From Novipirellula artificiosorum (GTDB taxonomy: Bacteria > Planctomycetota > Planctomycetia > Pirellulales > Pirellulaceae), in contig NZ_SJPV01000004.1 of NCBI RefSeq assembly GCF_007860135.1, positions 496,001 through 560,000 on the forward strand: a stretch of DNA of 64,000 bases, given 5' to 3'. A program made the position numbers and the translations under genes. Below, piece by piece: positions 45,869-55,718 of the stretch (within the stretch, counting starts at the first letter, position 1; each line of letters starts with the position of its first letter). The notes beneath the pieces are model-generated. The model was given only the letters and a program-made list of their open reading frames with translations, was not told the origin of the DNA and made no database searches.

Positions 45869-48800
45869 ACGGCCAACCACTCAATCGATGCGATATTGCA
45901 AAGCTGGATGCGCTGCTGCGTGGTACTCTTTCCCAAGATGAAGCCGCGGACGTGGAAGCTCACCTGTCCGGTTGCAGAACTTGTGCCGAGCGAATTCAGC
46001 TTGCGGCGGTACCCGAAACGTCGTGGGATGAAGCTCAGTCGTTGCTTTCGCTGGACGAGTTCGACGGGTTATCGAGTTTGGCGTCAGCCAGTTCACTGTT
46101 TCCGTCAGACGCTGACGATCACGTCGATTCGCCAACGAAAGATCTACTGTCGCGGGAAATCTCCGGCTGGCTTGATCCGACTGATGATCCGGCGATGCTT
46201 GGGCGGTTTGCCGGATATGAAATCGTGGGCATCATCGGCCATGGCGGTATGGGAATCGTCCTGAAGGGGTTTGAGCGATCACTCAATCGGTACGTGGCAA
46301 TCAAGATCTTGGCTCCGCGTTTGGCGACGAATGGATCGGCTCGAAAGCGATTCGCTCGCGAAGCTCAAGCAGCCGCGGCCGTGCGGCACGACAATGTGAT
46401 CGCGATTCATCGTGTCGACGAATGGCATGGACTGCCATTCCTGACAATGCCGTACGTGGGTGGTGTTTCGTTACAGAAACGCATTGACCGCGAAGGCCCG
46501 CTGAGTATCGAACAAACACTACGTGTCGGAGTGCAGATCGCGGCCGGACTTGCAGCGGCTCATGCCCAGGGGCTCGTACATCGCGACATCAAACCGGCCA
46601 ACATCCTGTTGGAGCACGGCGTTGAACGTGTCACGATCACGGACTTTGGCCTTGCTCGTGCAGCCGACGACGCCTCAGTCACTCGCACCGGTGTGATCGC
46701 GGGAACACCGCAGTATATGTCACCGGAACAGGCGGAGGCGAAACCGCTCGACGCGCGTAGCGATCTGTTCAGTCTCGGCAGCGTGCTCTACGTGATGGCC
46801 ACCGGACGCCCGCCATTTCGAGGAGAGGGTAGCTTCGATGTCCTGAAACGTATCGTCAACGAACCGGCGCGATGCATGCGCGAGATCGAACCAAAAGTTC
46901 CCGAATGGTTTGAATGCGTGGTGAATCGGCTCCACGCCAAATCACCGGACCAGCGGCCACAATCCGCGGAAGCTGTTGCCGAGCTACTCGAAGACTGCCT
47001 CGCTCACGTCCAGCAACCAACAACATTTCCGCTTCCGGAATCCGTTGCCACGCTGTCAGCCAAACAAGGCAATCGCCCGCCGTTGAAGAAGTTCATCGCC
47101 GCCGCAGCCTGCGCCTTCTCGCTGATCTTCGCGGGTGTGTTGATCGTGTTGGAGCTCAACAAAGGCACGCTGACGATCGAATCGGACGCCGACAATGTTC
47201 CCATCAGGATCAAGCACAACGAAGACATCGTGAAGCGGCTGTTGGTGAGTCGCGACGGAGCAACAACACGCTTACATGCGGGACAGTACACGCTCGAAAT
47301 CGACGGACCGCAATTGACTTACGACATTGCCGATGGAACTGTGATCGTCAAACGAGGCGCGACCAACATCGCGAAAGTCACTTACGCAGAAAGCAACGAT
47401 CATGCTGCGGAACAATTAACGCCACGGCAAAGTTTGTCAGCTGCAGTCATTGAATTCAACAACATGTATTCAAAAGACGGAAGAGGCAGGCCGCAGCAGC
47501 CTCTCACACAAGATGAGATCATAGCGTGTCTGCTGTGGAGATTGGGAAACGGCGAACTATCGGACGAACTCGCGGAAGCATCGCGGATGATGCTCGACAC
47601 CCGAGAACGACTTATGCCCGCAGGTTGGCAACTCACCGGCGGGCTCAAGCGTCGTCGACATGAGAATGGAAGCACTCATACCTGGGAAGTGAATCTGGAG
47701 ACGGATGGACTCTCCAGGCCCATTTCCATTCGTCAAACAGCGATCAGTCCGCCAGAATCGATGAGAACCGTAAGCGTAACACGGGAGGGTGGCATTGAAA
47801 CGATTCCGCTTGCGTCTGTGATTGAATCCTTCAATGCAACCTGGCAGAATCACGACGACTTTGAGAGCACTTCCCATCGAGCCCTTATTCACGGCCTTGA
47901 ACTGCCTCCTCTGACAATCGATGAAGTCCTCGCAGCTATCTCGCTGTCGCTATCCACCCGCGATGAAGGGGGCATGTATGACTCAACTTTTCAACGTCTG
48001 CAGGCCACTGCCGCAACGCATCGGTTGCCCGCGGACGTTCGATTTGAGTTGATTCATTCGATTAAAAACGACATCGACCAGTGGTTCACAACTTCGCTGA
48101 TCCGCATGCTTGTGCCGAGCATCGGCAACTCAGAATCACCGTACCTGCTCACCGTTCGGCGGCAATTCATTGAAACCGATTCCAACAAGCCTGCGGCGAC
48201 ACACTGGGGAAAACCTGACCGCAATGGATTGCAGGCGGGTGTTCGACTGGTGCCTGCTCAGCGAACCTATCAACATGGACAGGTTGTGGATATCGAGTTC
48301 CTGTACCGGAGCACTACCAGCAAAAAAGTCCCGGCTACATTGCCTGCTACCTTTCAATTCGGAAAAGTCTCAGGGATTCGCCTCGAACGCGTAAGCTTTG
48401 TGCAGCCCAAGTGGCCTGATGGTTCGGTCCACACGTTGATTGGCAACGAACCGGTGGTTGTGCGAGGGCATCGAATGCAAATCTGCTTTGACAGTGACGA
48501 AGCATTGAAGCCCGGCGTCAACCTGAAGGCAATCACGCGGCCTAAAGCGAATCACTACGTGCGGATCGCGGTGCCGAATCCTGGCGACGGTGCTGCGGAC
48601 GCACCGCTTGACATCTCTGATCGCCTTTTTTTCAGCATCCCTTCGCTCACGCCTCCCAAAGTTCTTCCGATATCTGAATTGCATTACTATCAACATTGGG
48701 GGACGTCCGTGCCTGGATACCGGCGCCCTGAGCAATCGACTCCCGACCCTGAGTTCATCGATCCCTTTCAAATTGGCGTGTCGCTCGGGCCCGCCGATAA

Positions 48801-49188
48801 GAGCCAAGTTCCCGCGTACTACTCCAGCGGACTGCAAGTCATTAAAGTAGCACCGTACAGCCCCGCAGATTATGTGGGCATCGAGGTTGGCGACATCCTG
48901 CTCTCATGGGAGGGTAATCAGATTTACGGTGACGATCCGAACAAACCCTTTGTGAACTACAACGGCCCGAACAACCAACTGCGCGCGGCACTTGAGATGA
49001 ATGCCAAGAGCAAGGGGTGGGCAACGTTCAACATGGATTTTGATTTGCTGGATCACCGCTCGGGTGAAGTAATCCGTATTTTTCCGTGGTTTGGTGAAAC
49101 GGCAGGCGGCAGTCCCAACAAAACGGAGGTGATCAGACGCTTAATGGATCGCAAACGTCTTCGCGAAGAGTCGAGCGGGAAGGATTAG
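45865..49188 (+). CDS. Ser/Thr protein kinase with zinc-finger-like front and PDZ end
   Basis: 1107 residues from ATG 45865. In order: an anti-sigma-type motif HLSGCRTC (about 33-41); a Hanks kinase (about 113-370) with GHGGMGIVLKGF, HRDIKPAN (about 239), DFGLARAADD and SPEQ; a membrane segment FSLIFAGVLIVLEL with the same NKGTLTIES juxtamembrane as the first kinase; two copies of the unnamed repeat (about 526-610 and 649-732); the HWGKPDRNGLQAGVR module (about 779-922); and a PDZ domain (about 990-1080, with GLQVIKVAPYSPADYVGIEVGD). It probably senses cell-surface stress and releases the sigma factor. Confidence 0.9.
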   Translation: MNGQPLNRCDIAKLDALLRGTLSQDEAADVEAHLSGCRTCAERIQLAAVPETSWDEAQSLLSLDEFDGLSSLASASSLFPSDADDHVDSPTKDLLSREISGWLDPTDDPAMLGRFAGYEIVGIIGHGGMGIVLKGFERSLNRYVAIKILAPRLATNGSARKRFAREAQAAAAVRHDNVIAIHRVDEWHGLPFLTMPYVGGVSLQKRIDREGPLSIEQTLRVGVQIAAGLAAAHAQGLVHRDIKPANILLEHGVERVTITDFGLARAADDASVTRTGVIAGTPQYMSPEQAEAKPLDARSDLFSLGSVLYVMATGRPPFRGEGSFDVLKRIVNEPARCMREIEPKVPEWFECVVNRLHAKSPDQRPQSAEAVAELLEDCLAHVQQPTTFPLPESVATLSAKQGNRPPLKKFIAAAACAFSLIFAGVLIVLELNKGTLTIESDADNVPIRIKHNEDIVKRLLVSRDGATTRLHAGQYTLEIDGPQLTYDIADGTVIVKRGATNIAKVTYAESNDHAAEQLTPRQSLSAAVIEFNNMYSKDGRGRPQQPLTQDEIIACLLWRLGNGELSDELAEASRMMLDTRERLMPAGWQLTGGLKRRRHENGSTHTWEVNLETDGLSRPISIRQTAISPPESMRTVSVTREGGIETIPLASVIESFNATWQNHDDFESTSHRALIHGLELPPLTIDEVLAAISLSLSTRDEGGMYDSTFQRLQATAATHRLPADVRFELIHSIKNDIDQWFTTSLIRMLVPSIGNSESPYLLTVRRQFIETDSNKPAATHWGKPDRNGLQAGVRLVPAQRTYQHGQVVDIEFLYRSTTSKKVPATLPATFQFGKVSGIRLERVSFVQPKWPDGSVHTLIGNEPVVVRGHRMQICFDSDEALKPGVNLKAITRPKANHYVRIAVPNPGDGAADAPLDISDRLFFSIPSLTPPKVLPISELHYYQHWGTSVPGYRRPEQSTPDPEFIDPFQIGVSLGPADKSQVPAYYSSGLQVIKVAPYSPADYVGIEVGDILLSWEGNQIYGDDPNKPFVNYNGPNNQLRAALEMNAKSKGWATFNMDFDLLDHRSGEVIRIFPWFGETAGGSPNKTEVIRRLMDRKRLREESSGKD

Positions 49189-49284
49189 TCGTTCCGCTAA
49201 GACGGCGACTGACGGAATTTTGAAGATATTCTGTAAGGATTCACTCGGGCGAGGTACCAATACTACTGGAGTGACGTTTTTTCG

Positions 49285-49848
49285 TTGTCTGACAGAGATC
49301 ATTGGGTGCTTGACGAAGATCAAAAGTCGATATTTACGAACTGGCTTGAGGAACATGGCTCCTCAGTCATGAAGGTCGCTCGCGCCTACACGCTCACCAG
49401 TGAGGAATCGCAGGACCTCGCTCAGGAAATCTTGCTTCAAGCGTGGCAGTCGCTATCGCGATTTCAAGGGAAGGCAAGTGCGGCGACGTGGTTCTATCGT
49501 GTGGCTCTGCACACGGCAATGAATTGGCATCGCAAGGACAGGCCGCGACGAACCAGGCAACAACCGCTGATGGAAGTGCAAACGGTGACGACTGACGAGT
49601 CCAGCAGTGCCGAACAGGTGCAACAATGCGAGACCGTCGAGCAACTCTACGCGGCCATTGCTCAGTTACCGAATACCGACGCCGCGCTCGTGTTGCTGTA
49701 CTTGGACGACCTGAGCTACCGAGAGATGGCCGAAGTGTTGGGCATTTCGGAGAACAACGTGGGAGTGAAGTTGAATCGGGCGAAAAAGGCTCTCAGCGCG
49801 CTGATGAACAGTGAGTCCCATAAATTGGGGGAATCCGATGAGTCTTGA
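49285..49848 (+). CDS. ECF sigma factor
   Basis: 187 residues from TTG 49285 (GTG 49306 is in frame and may be the true start). Region 2: LTSEESQDLAQEILLQAWQSL and AATWFYRVALHTAMNW; region 4: LSYREMAEVLGISENNVGVKLNRAKKAL. The stop overlaps the next gene's ATG by 11 bases, so the beta-lactamase-like membrane protein is its partner. No zinc anti-sigma seen, but the partner's front may play that role. Confidence 0.95.
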   Translation: MSDRDHWVLDEDQKSIFTNWLEEHGSSVMKVARAYTLTSEESQDLAQEILLQAWQSLSRFQGKASAATWFYRVALHTAMNWHRKDRPRRTRQQPLMEVQTVTTDESSSAEQVQQCETVEQLYAAIAQLPNTDAALVLLYLDDLSYREMAEVLGISENNVGVKLNRAKKALSALMNSESHKLGESDES

Positions 49849-52276
49849 CAAATACCAACAAGCGTGGAAGGCCGAAGCATCGCAAGTGCAAGTAACGTTC
49901 GACGCGGACTTGCTGTCGAAGGAAGTCCAGCAGTCGCACGATACTTTTCGGTCGTTGATCTTCTGGCGCGACGTTCGAGAGGTTGGAACGTCGCTGGTGA
50001 TGATCCCTATCTGGTTCGTGATGGGCATCGGCATGTCACTGCCCTGGACGTGGTATTTGACCGTGCCCGCGCTGCTATGGATTGCCGGCTTCATGTTGGT
50101 AGATCGTCGTCGTCACCCTCAACGGCCAAGTGATCCAGGCGAACCACTGTTGTTCTATGTGAAGGAATCACGGGCTCAGGTCGAGCATCAGATCTGGTTG
50201 CTACGGAATGTGTTTTGGTGGTACCTGCTGCCGCCTTCAATTTCGATCATGGCGTTTTTTACAAATGTTGCATGGGATAGTAGCGAGAGTTGGCTTGGAT
50301 TCATTTTTGTCGCTGGATTTGAAGGAATCTTTCTGTTTCTTCTTTACGGCTGGGTCTATCGACTGAATCAACGGGCCGTTCGAGATCAACTCGAGCCGCG
50401 ACGAATCGATCTCCAGAAACTCATCACGTATTTGGAAGGCGAAAGCCCTGCTGAAGACTCCAGCGAGATGATCGATATTGTTTCCGCTTTGTCGGGAACC
50501 GATGGAAACGCTGGGTTGAGTCCCAACTGGGCCCGTTGGGCCGAGAACTGGAATCGGATCATACCGTCGTGGCGTGAAGTGGCCATCATCCTCGTCCCCA
50601 CGCTGGTCGGAGCGTCCCTTGGATTCCGATTTCCGCTCACTGACATGGGGCCTGTGTTTTTCCAGTCCGTAGTCGCGGCTGTGATTCCATTCGAGATTGC
50701 TTTTTTCGGCCTCTGGTATCTTTCTTACCGACGTCACAAGGAGCATCCGTTCTCGGGCAAAGGCAGCGTCCGCCTCAACACACCGGCGATTGTCACGATC
50801 GTCATGATCACGGTGATTTCGACTTTAGCCTTCGCCGCAATCTTTTCATGCTTCAGGGAGTTGATGTCGCGACGGGGGCCTGGCTTGGATGACATCAGTG
50901 CATTTGTCGACGATGACATCAAGCACATCGACACTTGGTTGCAAAGCCTGACGGATTCGTCTTATCCCAGCCTCAGCGCTGTCGTCGTTCGTGACGGTGA
51001 GATTGTCTACCAGGGTGCAGTCGGATTTGAGGATATTGAGATACGACGGCCAGCGACAGCGCGAACTCAATATCATGTCGCATCGGTGACCAAGGTGTTC
51101 ACGGCATCACTAGCGGTGATGTTGCATGAACAGGGAGTGATCGATCTGGACCAGGCGGCGGCAAGCTATCTTCCAAACGACGTTCGGATAAGCACCACGC
51201 CTGAGCTTGGAGCAACCATCACTCTGCGGCAGCTTGCGTCGCACACCTCGGGCTTACCGAGCGGCGTTCCAGGCCAGGTTCAATCGGGCGAAGGTCGGTA
51301 CGAATTGGAACCCCAGCGGCTCTATGATCATTTGGCCAGCGTCGAATTGATTTCCAATCCCGGCGATGGCAAGGAGTATTCCAACCTGGGATTCGGATTG
51401 CTTGGGCATGTACTCGAGAGGGCCGCAAATAAGCCGATCGATCGATTGTTGCAAGAGATGCTTTGCGATCCGCTGCAACTGAACAACACCGCAATCGAAG
51501 GCGACGCCAAGCTTCACCCAGCCACCGGCTATGCTAGAAAAAGTCGCGGCGGTGCGGTGCAAACGCATTCTCTCCAAGAACGATTGGCAGGTTCCGGTGG
51601 CTTGGTCACGACCACCGAAGACCTGGGAAAGTTTCTGATAGCTCAGATGAAACCGGGCGTGTTCAGCAACGAGATGCTCGGCCAACTTCATACGGAAACG
51701 AAGCTGCCCAGTGGATCGCCATCGGGGACTGCGCTCGGATGGTCGGTAAAATCGATCGATGGCGTAGGTCGTATCCTGGAAAAAAATGGCAGTCGCAGCA
51801 ATTGTAGTGCGTGGATCGGGTTCTCGCCGGAAGACGGAGTCGGCGTTGCAGTGGTAACCAATTGCGGTGGACCGATTGTCGATCCGATCGGCCGCAAGTT
51901 GTTGGAGCGGTCCATTTCCCTTTCGCAAAGGAAACTGGTGACAAAGGATGGCTATGCGAAGGTGGCACCCTATACCGGCGTCCGCTGGGAAAACGGCCGG
52001 CCCATCGTTCGTGTGCATGACCGTTGGACTCCGCTCGTTTCAATCGATGGCATACCGATCGATCGTATCATGGATTTTGCAAACCAAGAGTACGGCGAGA
52101 TTGCACACAAACGATTTGCCGAAGACTTGGTTGAGGTCTTGTCAACGATGGGTCACGAGCCAAAGTGGGAATTGACTTTGGGTCTCGAATCCACAAGTGG
52201 GCAGGTCGAGCAGTTACCGATTCGGATGACTGAACAGAATCGCAAACTTGCACAAAAATACTTGCGGGATCGCTGA
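49838..52276 (+). CDS. Membrane-anchored class C beta-lactamase-like protein
   Basis: 812 residues from ATG 49838 (earlier in-frame starts reach into the sigma gene). The front 48 residues (MSLDKYQQAWKAEASQVQVTF and so on) are of the kind planctomycetes put after ECF factors. Then four to six membrane segments, then a serine-hydrolase domain (about 370-690) with SVTK (Ser416, Lys419), YSN (514-516) and SHTSGLP, of the class C beta-lactamase/peptidase S12 fold. Possibly a peptidoglycan or D-amino-ester hydrolase that also controls the sigma factor. Confidence 0.85.
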   Translation: MSLDKYQQAWKAEASQVQVTFDADLLSKEVQQSHDTFRSLIFWRDVREVGTSLVMIPIWFVMGIGMSLPWTWYLTVPALLWIAGFMLVDRRRHPQRPSDPGEPLLFYVKESRAQVEHQIWLLRNVFWWYLLPPSISIMAFFTNVAWDSSESWLGFIFVAGFEGIFLFLLYGWVYRLNQRAVRDQLEPRRIDLQKLITYLEGESPAEDSSEMIDIVSALSGTDGNAGLSPNWARWAENWNRIIPSWREVAIILVPTLVGASLGFRFPLTDMGPVFFQSVVAAVIPFEIAFFGLWYLSYRRHKEHPFSGKGSVRLNTPAIVTIVMITVISTLAFAAIFSCFRELMSRRGPGLDDISAFVDDDIKHIDTWLQSLTDSSYPSLSAVVVRDGEIVYQGAVGFEDIEIRRPATARTQYHVASVTKVFTASLAVMLHEQGVIDLDQAAASYLPNDVRISTTPELGATITLRQLASHTSGLPSGVPGQVQSGEGRYELEPQRLYDHLASVELISNPGDGKEYSNLGFGLLGHVLERAANKPIDRLLQEMLCDPLQLNNTAIEGDAKLHPATGYARKSRGGAVQTHSLQERLAGSGGLVTTTEDLGKFLIAQMKPGVFSNEMLGQLHTETKLPSGSPSGTALGWSVKSIDGVGRILEKNGSRSNCSAWIGFSPEDGVGVAVVTNCGGPIVDPIGRKLLERSISLSQRKLVTKDGYAKVAPYTGVRWENGRPIVRVHDRWTPLVSIDGIPIDRIMDFANQEYGEIAHKRFAEDLVEVLSTMGHEPKWELTLGLESTSGQVEQLPIRMTEQNRKLAQKYLRDR

Positions 52277-52486
52277 TTGAGTAACTCATTTGCGAGCGAA
52301 GCAGTTCATGCAATGTTGCCGTTCGCAAATTGTCAGCGACATCTTTGAGCGTCGTCCAAGCCCAGCATGGGGAATCCAAAATTTTTCACATTCGTTTGTA
52401 ATGTTCGCGCCGCCGAAGTTACCAATAGTAGTAGCAAAGGCTGCCAGTCTTGCACGACAACTTCATTTCCAACTAGGAGCTTTCTC

Positions 52487-53947
52487 ATGCGATACTTCGC
52501 ACCCATTGCTCGTTTGTTCGTGCTTCTCGCATTGTTTGTAGCGACAATTCGTTGTTCCACCTCTGCTGCGCAAGCGCAGACAAATGACGTTGCCGCCAAG
52601 CTCGCGGAAATTTGCCGCAAGCATGATGTGCCGGCAATGACTGCTGCTGTGGTCAACTCGAATGCATTGGTGACATCGGATTGCTTTGGCATCCGCAAGA
52701 AAGGAACTTCCGACAAGGTTGAATTATCAGATCGGTTTCCGATTGGCTCTAACACCAAGTCGATGACGGCGACGTTGGCAGCCGTTATGGTGGATTCAGG
52801 AAAAATCGATTGGTCAACGAGCATTGGCGAAGTTTGGCCCCAAGCCACTGACGATGACATTCATCCAAAGCTAAGCACGGTGACACTGGATCAGTTGTTG
52901 ACGCATCAAAGTGGACTGCCCGGTGATATTTCAGAATTTTCAGGTCAGGCGTGGGCTAGCTTCTTCGAGGAAAAGCAATCGCCTGTATTGGAGCGCCGAC
53001 GTATGCTCAAGCTGGTGCTTTCCAAGGCACCTTCGCAACCTCAAGGAAAATTCGCCTACTCGAATCTCGGTTACGCGATCGCCTCAGCGATGTTGGAAAC
53101 CCGCGCACAAGAGTCGTATGAGTCGCTGATGAAGAAGCATGTTTTCGATCCACTGGAAATGCACTCGGCAGACTTTCGATCTATGGGGTCGGCAAAGCAA
53201 TTGCGGTCACCTCTCTTGTGGGGACACGCGCAGAGCGGCGAGCCCATTGATCCAAGAACGGCGGGTGCTGAAAACCCAACGGTCTATGCAGCCGCTGGTA
53301 CGGTGCATTTGTCCATCGAAGACTACGCGAAGTACGCACGGTGGCATTTAGCGGCAAAACCCGCGCCGGTACTGCGATCACAAAGCGCATTGGACCATCT
53401 ACACAAGCCGCAAGTCGACTATACCCTCCCCGGCGCAAAGTACGCGTGCGGATGGATTTGCATGGATACTGCGCTCGGTCCCGCGCTCAACCACGCCGGG
53501 TCCAACACGAATTCCTGGGCATTGATCTGGATCTTGCCCGAATCCGACTTCGCAGCCATCGTTTGCACGAACTCGGGGCAGCAAAAAGCATATATCGCTT
53601 GCGACGAGATGATGAGTTATCTGATGTTGGAACACGCTTCCGCCAAAAGCACGAAGCGTGCAGCATTGCCTGCAACCGATCCGGGCGAAGTCACACCCGA
53701 GCGTCTGGTAGGACATTACCAACTTAATCCCAACTTTGTCTTTGACGTGCGCAACGAAAACGGTCGCTTGTTCGTTACTGTCACGAACCAGCCAACAAAT
53801 GAAGTATTCGCTGACTCACCAACGCAGTGGTCGTATCGCGGAATCGATGCAAAGCTGGAGTTTCATCTTCGCTCCAAGAGTCCTGCCTACGCATTAACGC
53901 TTCACCAAAATGGAATCGCACAACAAGCAAAGAGAGTCCGCGAATGA
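52487..53947 (+). CDS. Exported beta-lactamase-family serine hydrolase
   Basis: 486 residues from ATG 52487 with TAGGAG ahead. A signal peptide (ARLFVLLALFVATIRCSTSAAQA) is followed by the S12/class C fold: SNTK (Ser88, Lys91), YSN (Tyr191) and THQSGLPGD. The C-terminal about 100 residues form an extra beta-rich domain (FVFDVRNENGRLFVTVTNQPTN). It follows the membrane form directly on the same strand, so a local duplication or paired function is likely. Confidence 0.85.
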   Translation: MRYFAPIARLFVLLALFVATIRCSTSAAQAQTNDVAAKLAEICRKHDVPAMTAAVVNSNALVTSDCFGIRKKGTSDKVELSDRFPIGSNTKSMTATLAAVMVDSGKIDWSTSIGEVWPQATDDDIHPKLSTVTLDQLLTHQSGLPGDISEFSGQAWASFFEEKQSPVLERRRMLKLVLSKAPSQPQGKFAYSNLGYAIASAMLETRAQESYESLMKKHVFDPLEMHSADFRSMGSAKQLRSPLLWGHAQSGEPIDPRTAGAENPTVYAAAGTVHLSIEDYAKYARWHLAAKPAPVLRSQSALDHLHKPQVDYTLPGAKYACGWICMDTALGPALNHAGSNTNSWALIWILPESDFAAIVCTNSGQQKAYIACDEMMSYLMLEHASAKSTKRAALPATDPGEVTPERLVGHYQLNPNFVFDVRNENGRLFVTVTNQPTNEVFADSPTQWSYRGIDAKLEFHLRSKSPAYALTLHQNGIAQQAKRVRE

Positions 53948-54182
53948 TTCGGCAGCAGACTGGCTGTGCCGCAGCAAGTACGATCAGTTTAGACTGCATT
54001 GGACGCCCAAGCGAGTGAGTAGGAGAAGAGAGCTCTCTCGCTCGCGATTCGGGCTTGTATCGGCGGTTCTGGAATCCTTTGGCTTTTTGTCACCGACCAC
54101 CATTGAGATGTGACAGTTCAGTGAAGCAGTAAGTTTTTGGGCTGCTAAACTGTTCTAGAACCTGTCAACGTCGGAGTGCCAA

Positions 54183-55718
54183 ATGAGAATAAGTCTCTTT
54201 TTTCCGGTGATCGGGCTGATCTTTGTGATTGGCTGCCGTCAAGGAGGCCTGCCGACTGCTAACGCCAAGAATCAGCTACCAAAGCGATATCTGGTGGTTT
54301 CCTTGTTTGACGAAGGTGATCCTTTTGACCGAGCGAGCGAGACGCTCGTAAAGCGGCACCAAGCTGATCATCTGCACGTCGCGGCGGAGTTGTTGGGATT
54401 GCTTGACGAACTTCGCACACGAAATCCTGATTACGTTGCATTTGTTGTTAAGCCGGACGTGTTGGATATTAATCTGGCGAATCGAATATTGAAGTTGTCC
54501 ACCGAGGTCGATGATGATCCGTTCGTTGATTTTGCATACGGCTTTATCACAGGGCGTGACGCGGACGCAGCGGTGAAATTGGTTCACGCCGCCGATGCGA
54601 GGCGTGGCCTGCCGTCGATCTCGCAGTTTGGCGTCGGCTCCGATCAGTCCCCTGCATCCATGCAACAGAAAGGTGCGCTGCCTCTGCGTGGCGCGATAAT
54701 TCCAGCCACGTTCTATACGTCTCATGGAGATACCGACGAGACGCGCGACGAGGAGTTTATCAAGAAGTCGATACCTCAGCTCGCTCGCTCGCCAATACTG
54801 CTGCTTGCTTCACATGGATATCCCGATGGACTAGTGGGCGGTCCGAAGGCTGCCGATATTCAGGGACGAGACTTCCACGGGAGCGTAGCCTTGAACATCG
54901 CTTGCTACACCGGGGTTACGAAAACTTGGTACGAAGACGACTGGGCAACAGCCAAACTGCGGAAACGCGAGGTCTCGCCGGAAACGAGCTTCTGTCTACA
55001 GATGATTGACTCGGGTGCGGCTGGCTATTTCGCGTATCTCGGTCCGCGTCCGTCAGGTCCGACCATGATTGGAGATGCCACATTGATCGCTTCGTCCGGC
55101 GAGACGATGGGCGAGCATTTTCGTCAGCACTGCAACAGCGTTGTCCTGGCTCATCTGATGTCTGGCTCGGATCGTGTGCAGTTCAAAGAACACGTCGATG
55201 GTGCAAAGCTTGATCGCAATCAAACGCCTCGCCAAATTGTGATGGCCAGTTCCACAGGTGGCGTGTTAATTGGCGACCCAGCTTGGCAACCCTTTGCGGA
55301 ATTGCCTGATACAAATCCGACGGTTACGAAAGTTCAGCGCGAGCAGGGTAAGTTGACTGCGGAAGTTCGGATCGAAGTCCCGACCTTCCATTTCTACGCC
55401 AGCGAACCACTCAACTACTGGAACGATCGCGACTCGGCGTTTCGTTTAGAAACCATCATCGAAGTCGACGACCAGAATATGCAACAAGTGCGGCTGACAA
55501 AGAACTCGCTCGGCGATGTACCGCATTCTCTCGTGGCGGCTGTGGAACAGCACGAAGGGAAACGGATGCTACACATGAAAGCCGTGTTCGCGCACCCCGG
55601 AATGGAAGACCTTCAACGTTTGATGGAGCGAGGCTTAGCCGGAACGTTCGTCATCGAAACGTCACCGTCAACTTCGGAAGTACAGCCACAACCGCTTCGA
55701 ACGGAAGTGACCGAGTGA
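54183..55718 (+). CDS. Caspase/gingipain-like lipoprotein
   Basis: 511 residues. Lipobox VIGC with Cys18. The middle looks like the caspase/gingipain (peptidase C25-like) fold: ILLLASHGYPDG gives His211, and VALNIACYTGV gives Cys241, 30 residues later as usual for this fold, followed by GAAGYFAYLGPRPSG. The fold begins around DYVAFVVKPDVLD. A secreted protease or protease-like sensor is likely; catalysis is not proven. GGAG stands ahead of the ATG. The next gene's GTG overlaps its stop by four bases. Confidence 0.75.
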   Translation: MRISLFFPVIGLIFVIGCRQGGLPTANAKNQLPKRYLVVSLFDEGDPFDRASETLVKRHQADHLHVAAELLGLLDELRTRNPDYVAFVVKPDVLDINLANRILKLSTEVDDDPFVDFAYGFITGRDADAAVKLVHAADARRGLPSISQFGVGSDQSPASMQQKGALPLRGAIIPATFYTSHGDTDETRDEEFIKKSIPQLARSPILLLASHGYPDGLVGGPKAADIQGRDFHGSVALNIACYTGVTKTWYEDDWATAKLRKREVSPETSFCLQMIDSGAAGYFAYLGPRPSGPTMIGDATLIASSGETMGEHFRQHCNSVVLAHLMSGSDRVQFKEHVDGAKLDRNQTPRQIVMASSTGGVLIGDPAWQPFAELPDTNPTVTKVQREQGKLTAEVRIEVPTFHFYASEPLNYWNDRDSAFRLETIIEVDDQNMQQVRLTKNSLGDVPHSLVAAVEQHEGKRMLHMKAVFAHPGMEDLQRLMERGLAGTFVIETSPSTSEVQPQPLRTEVTE

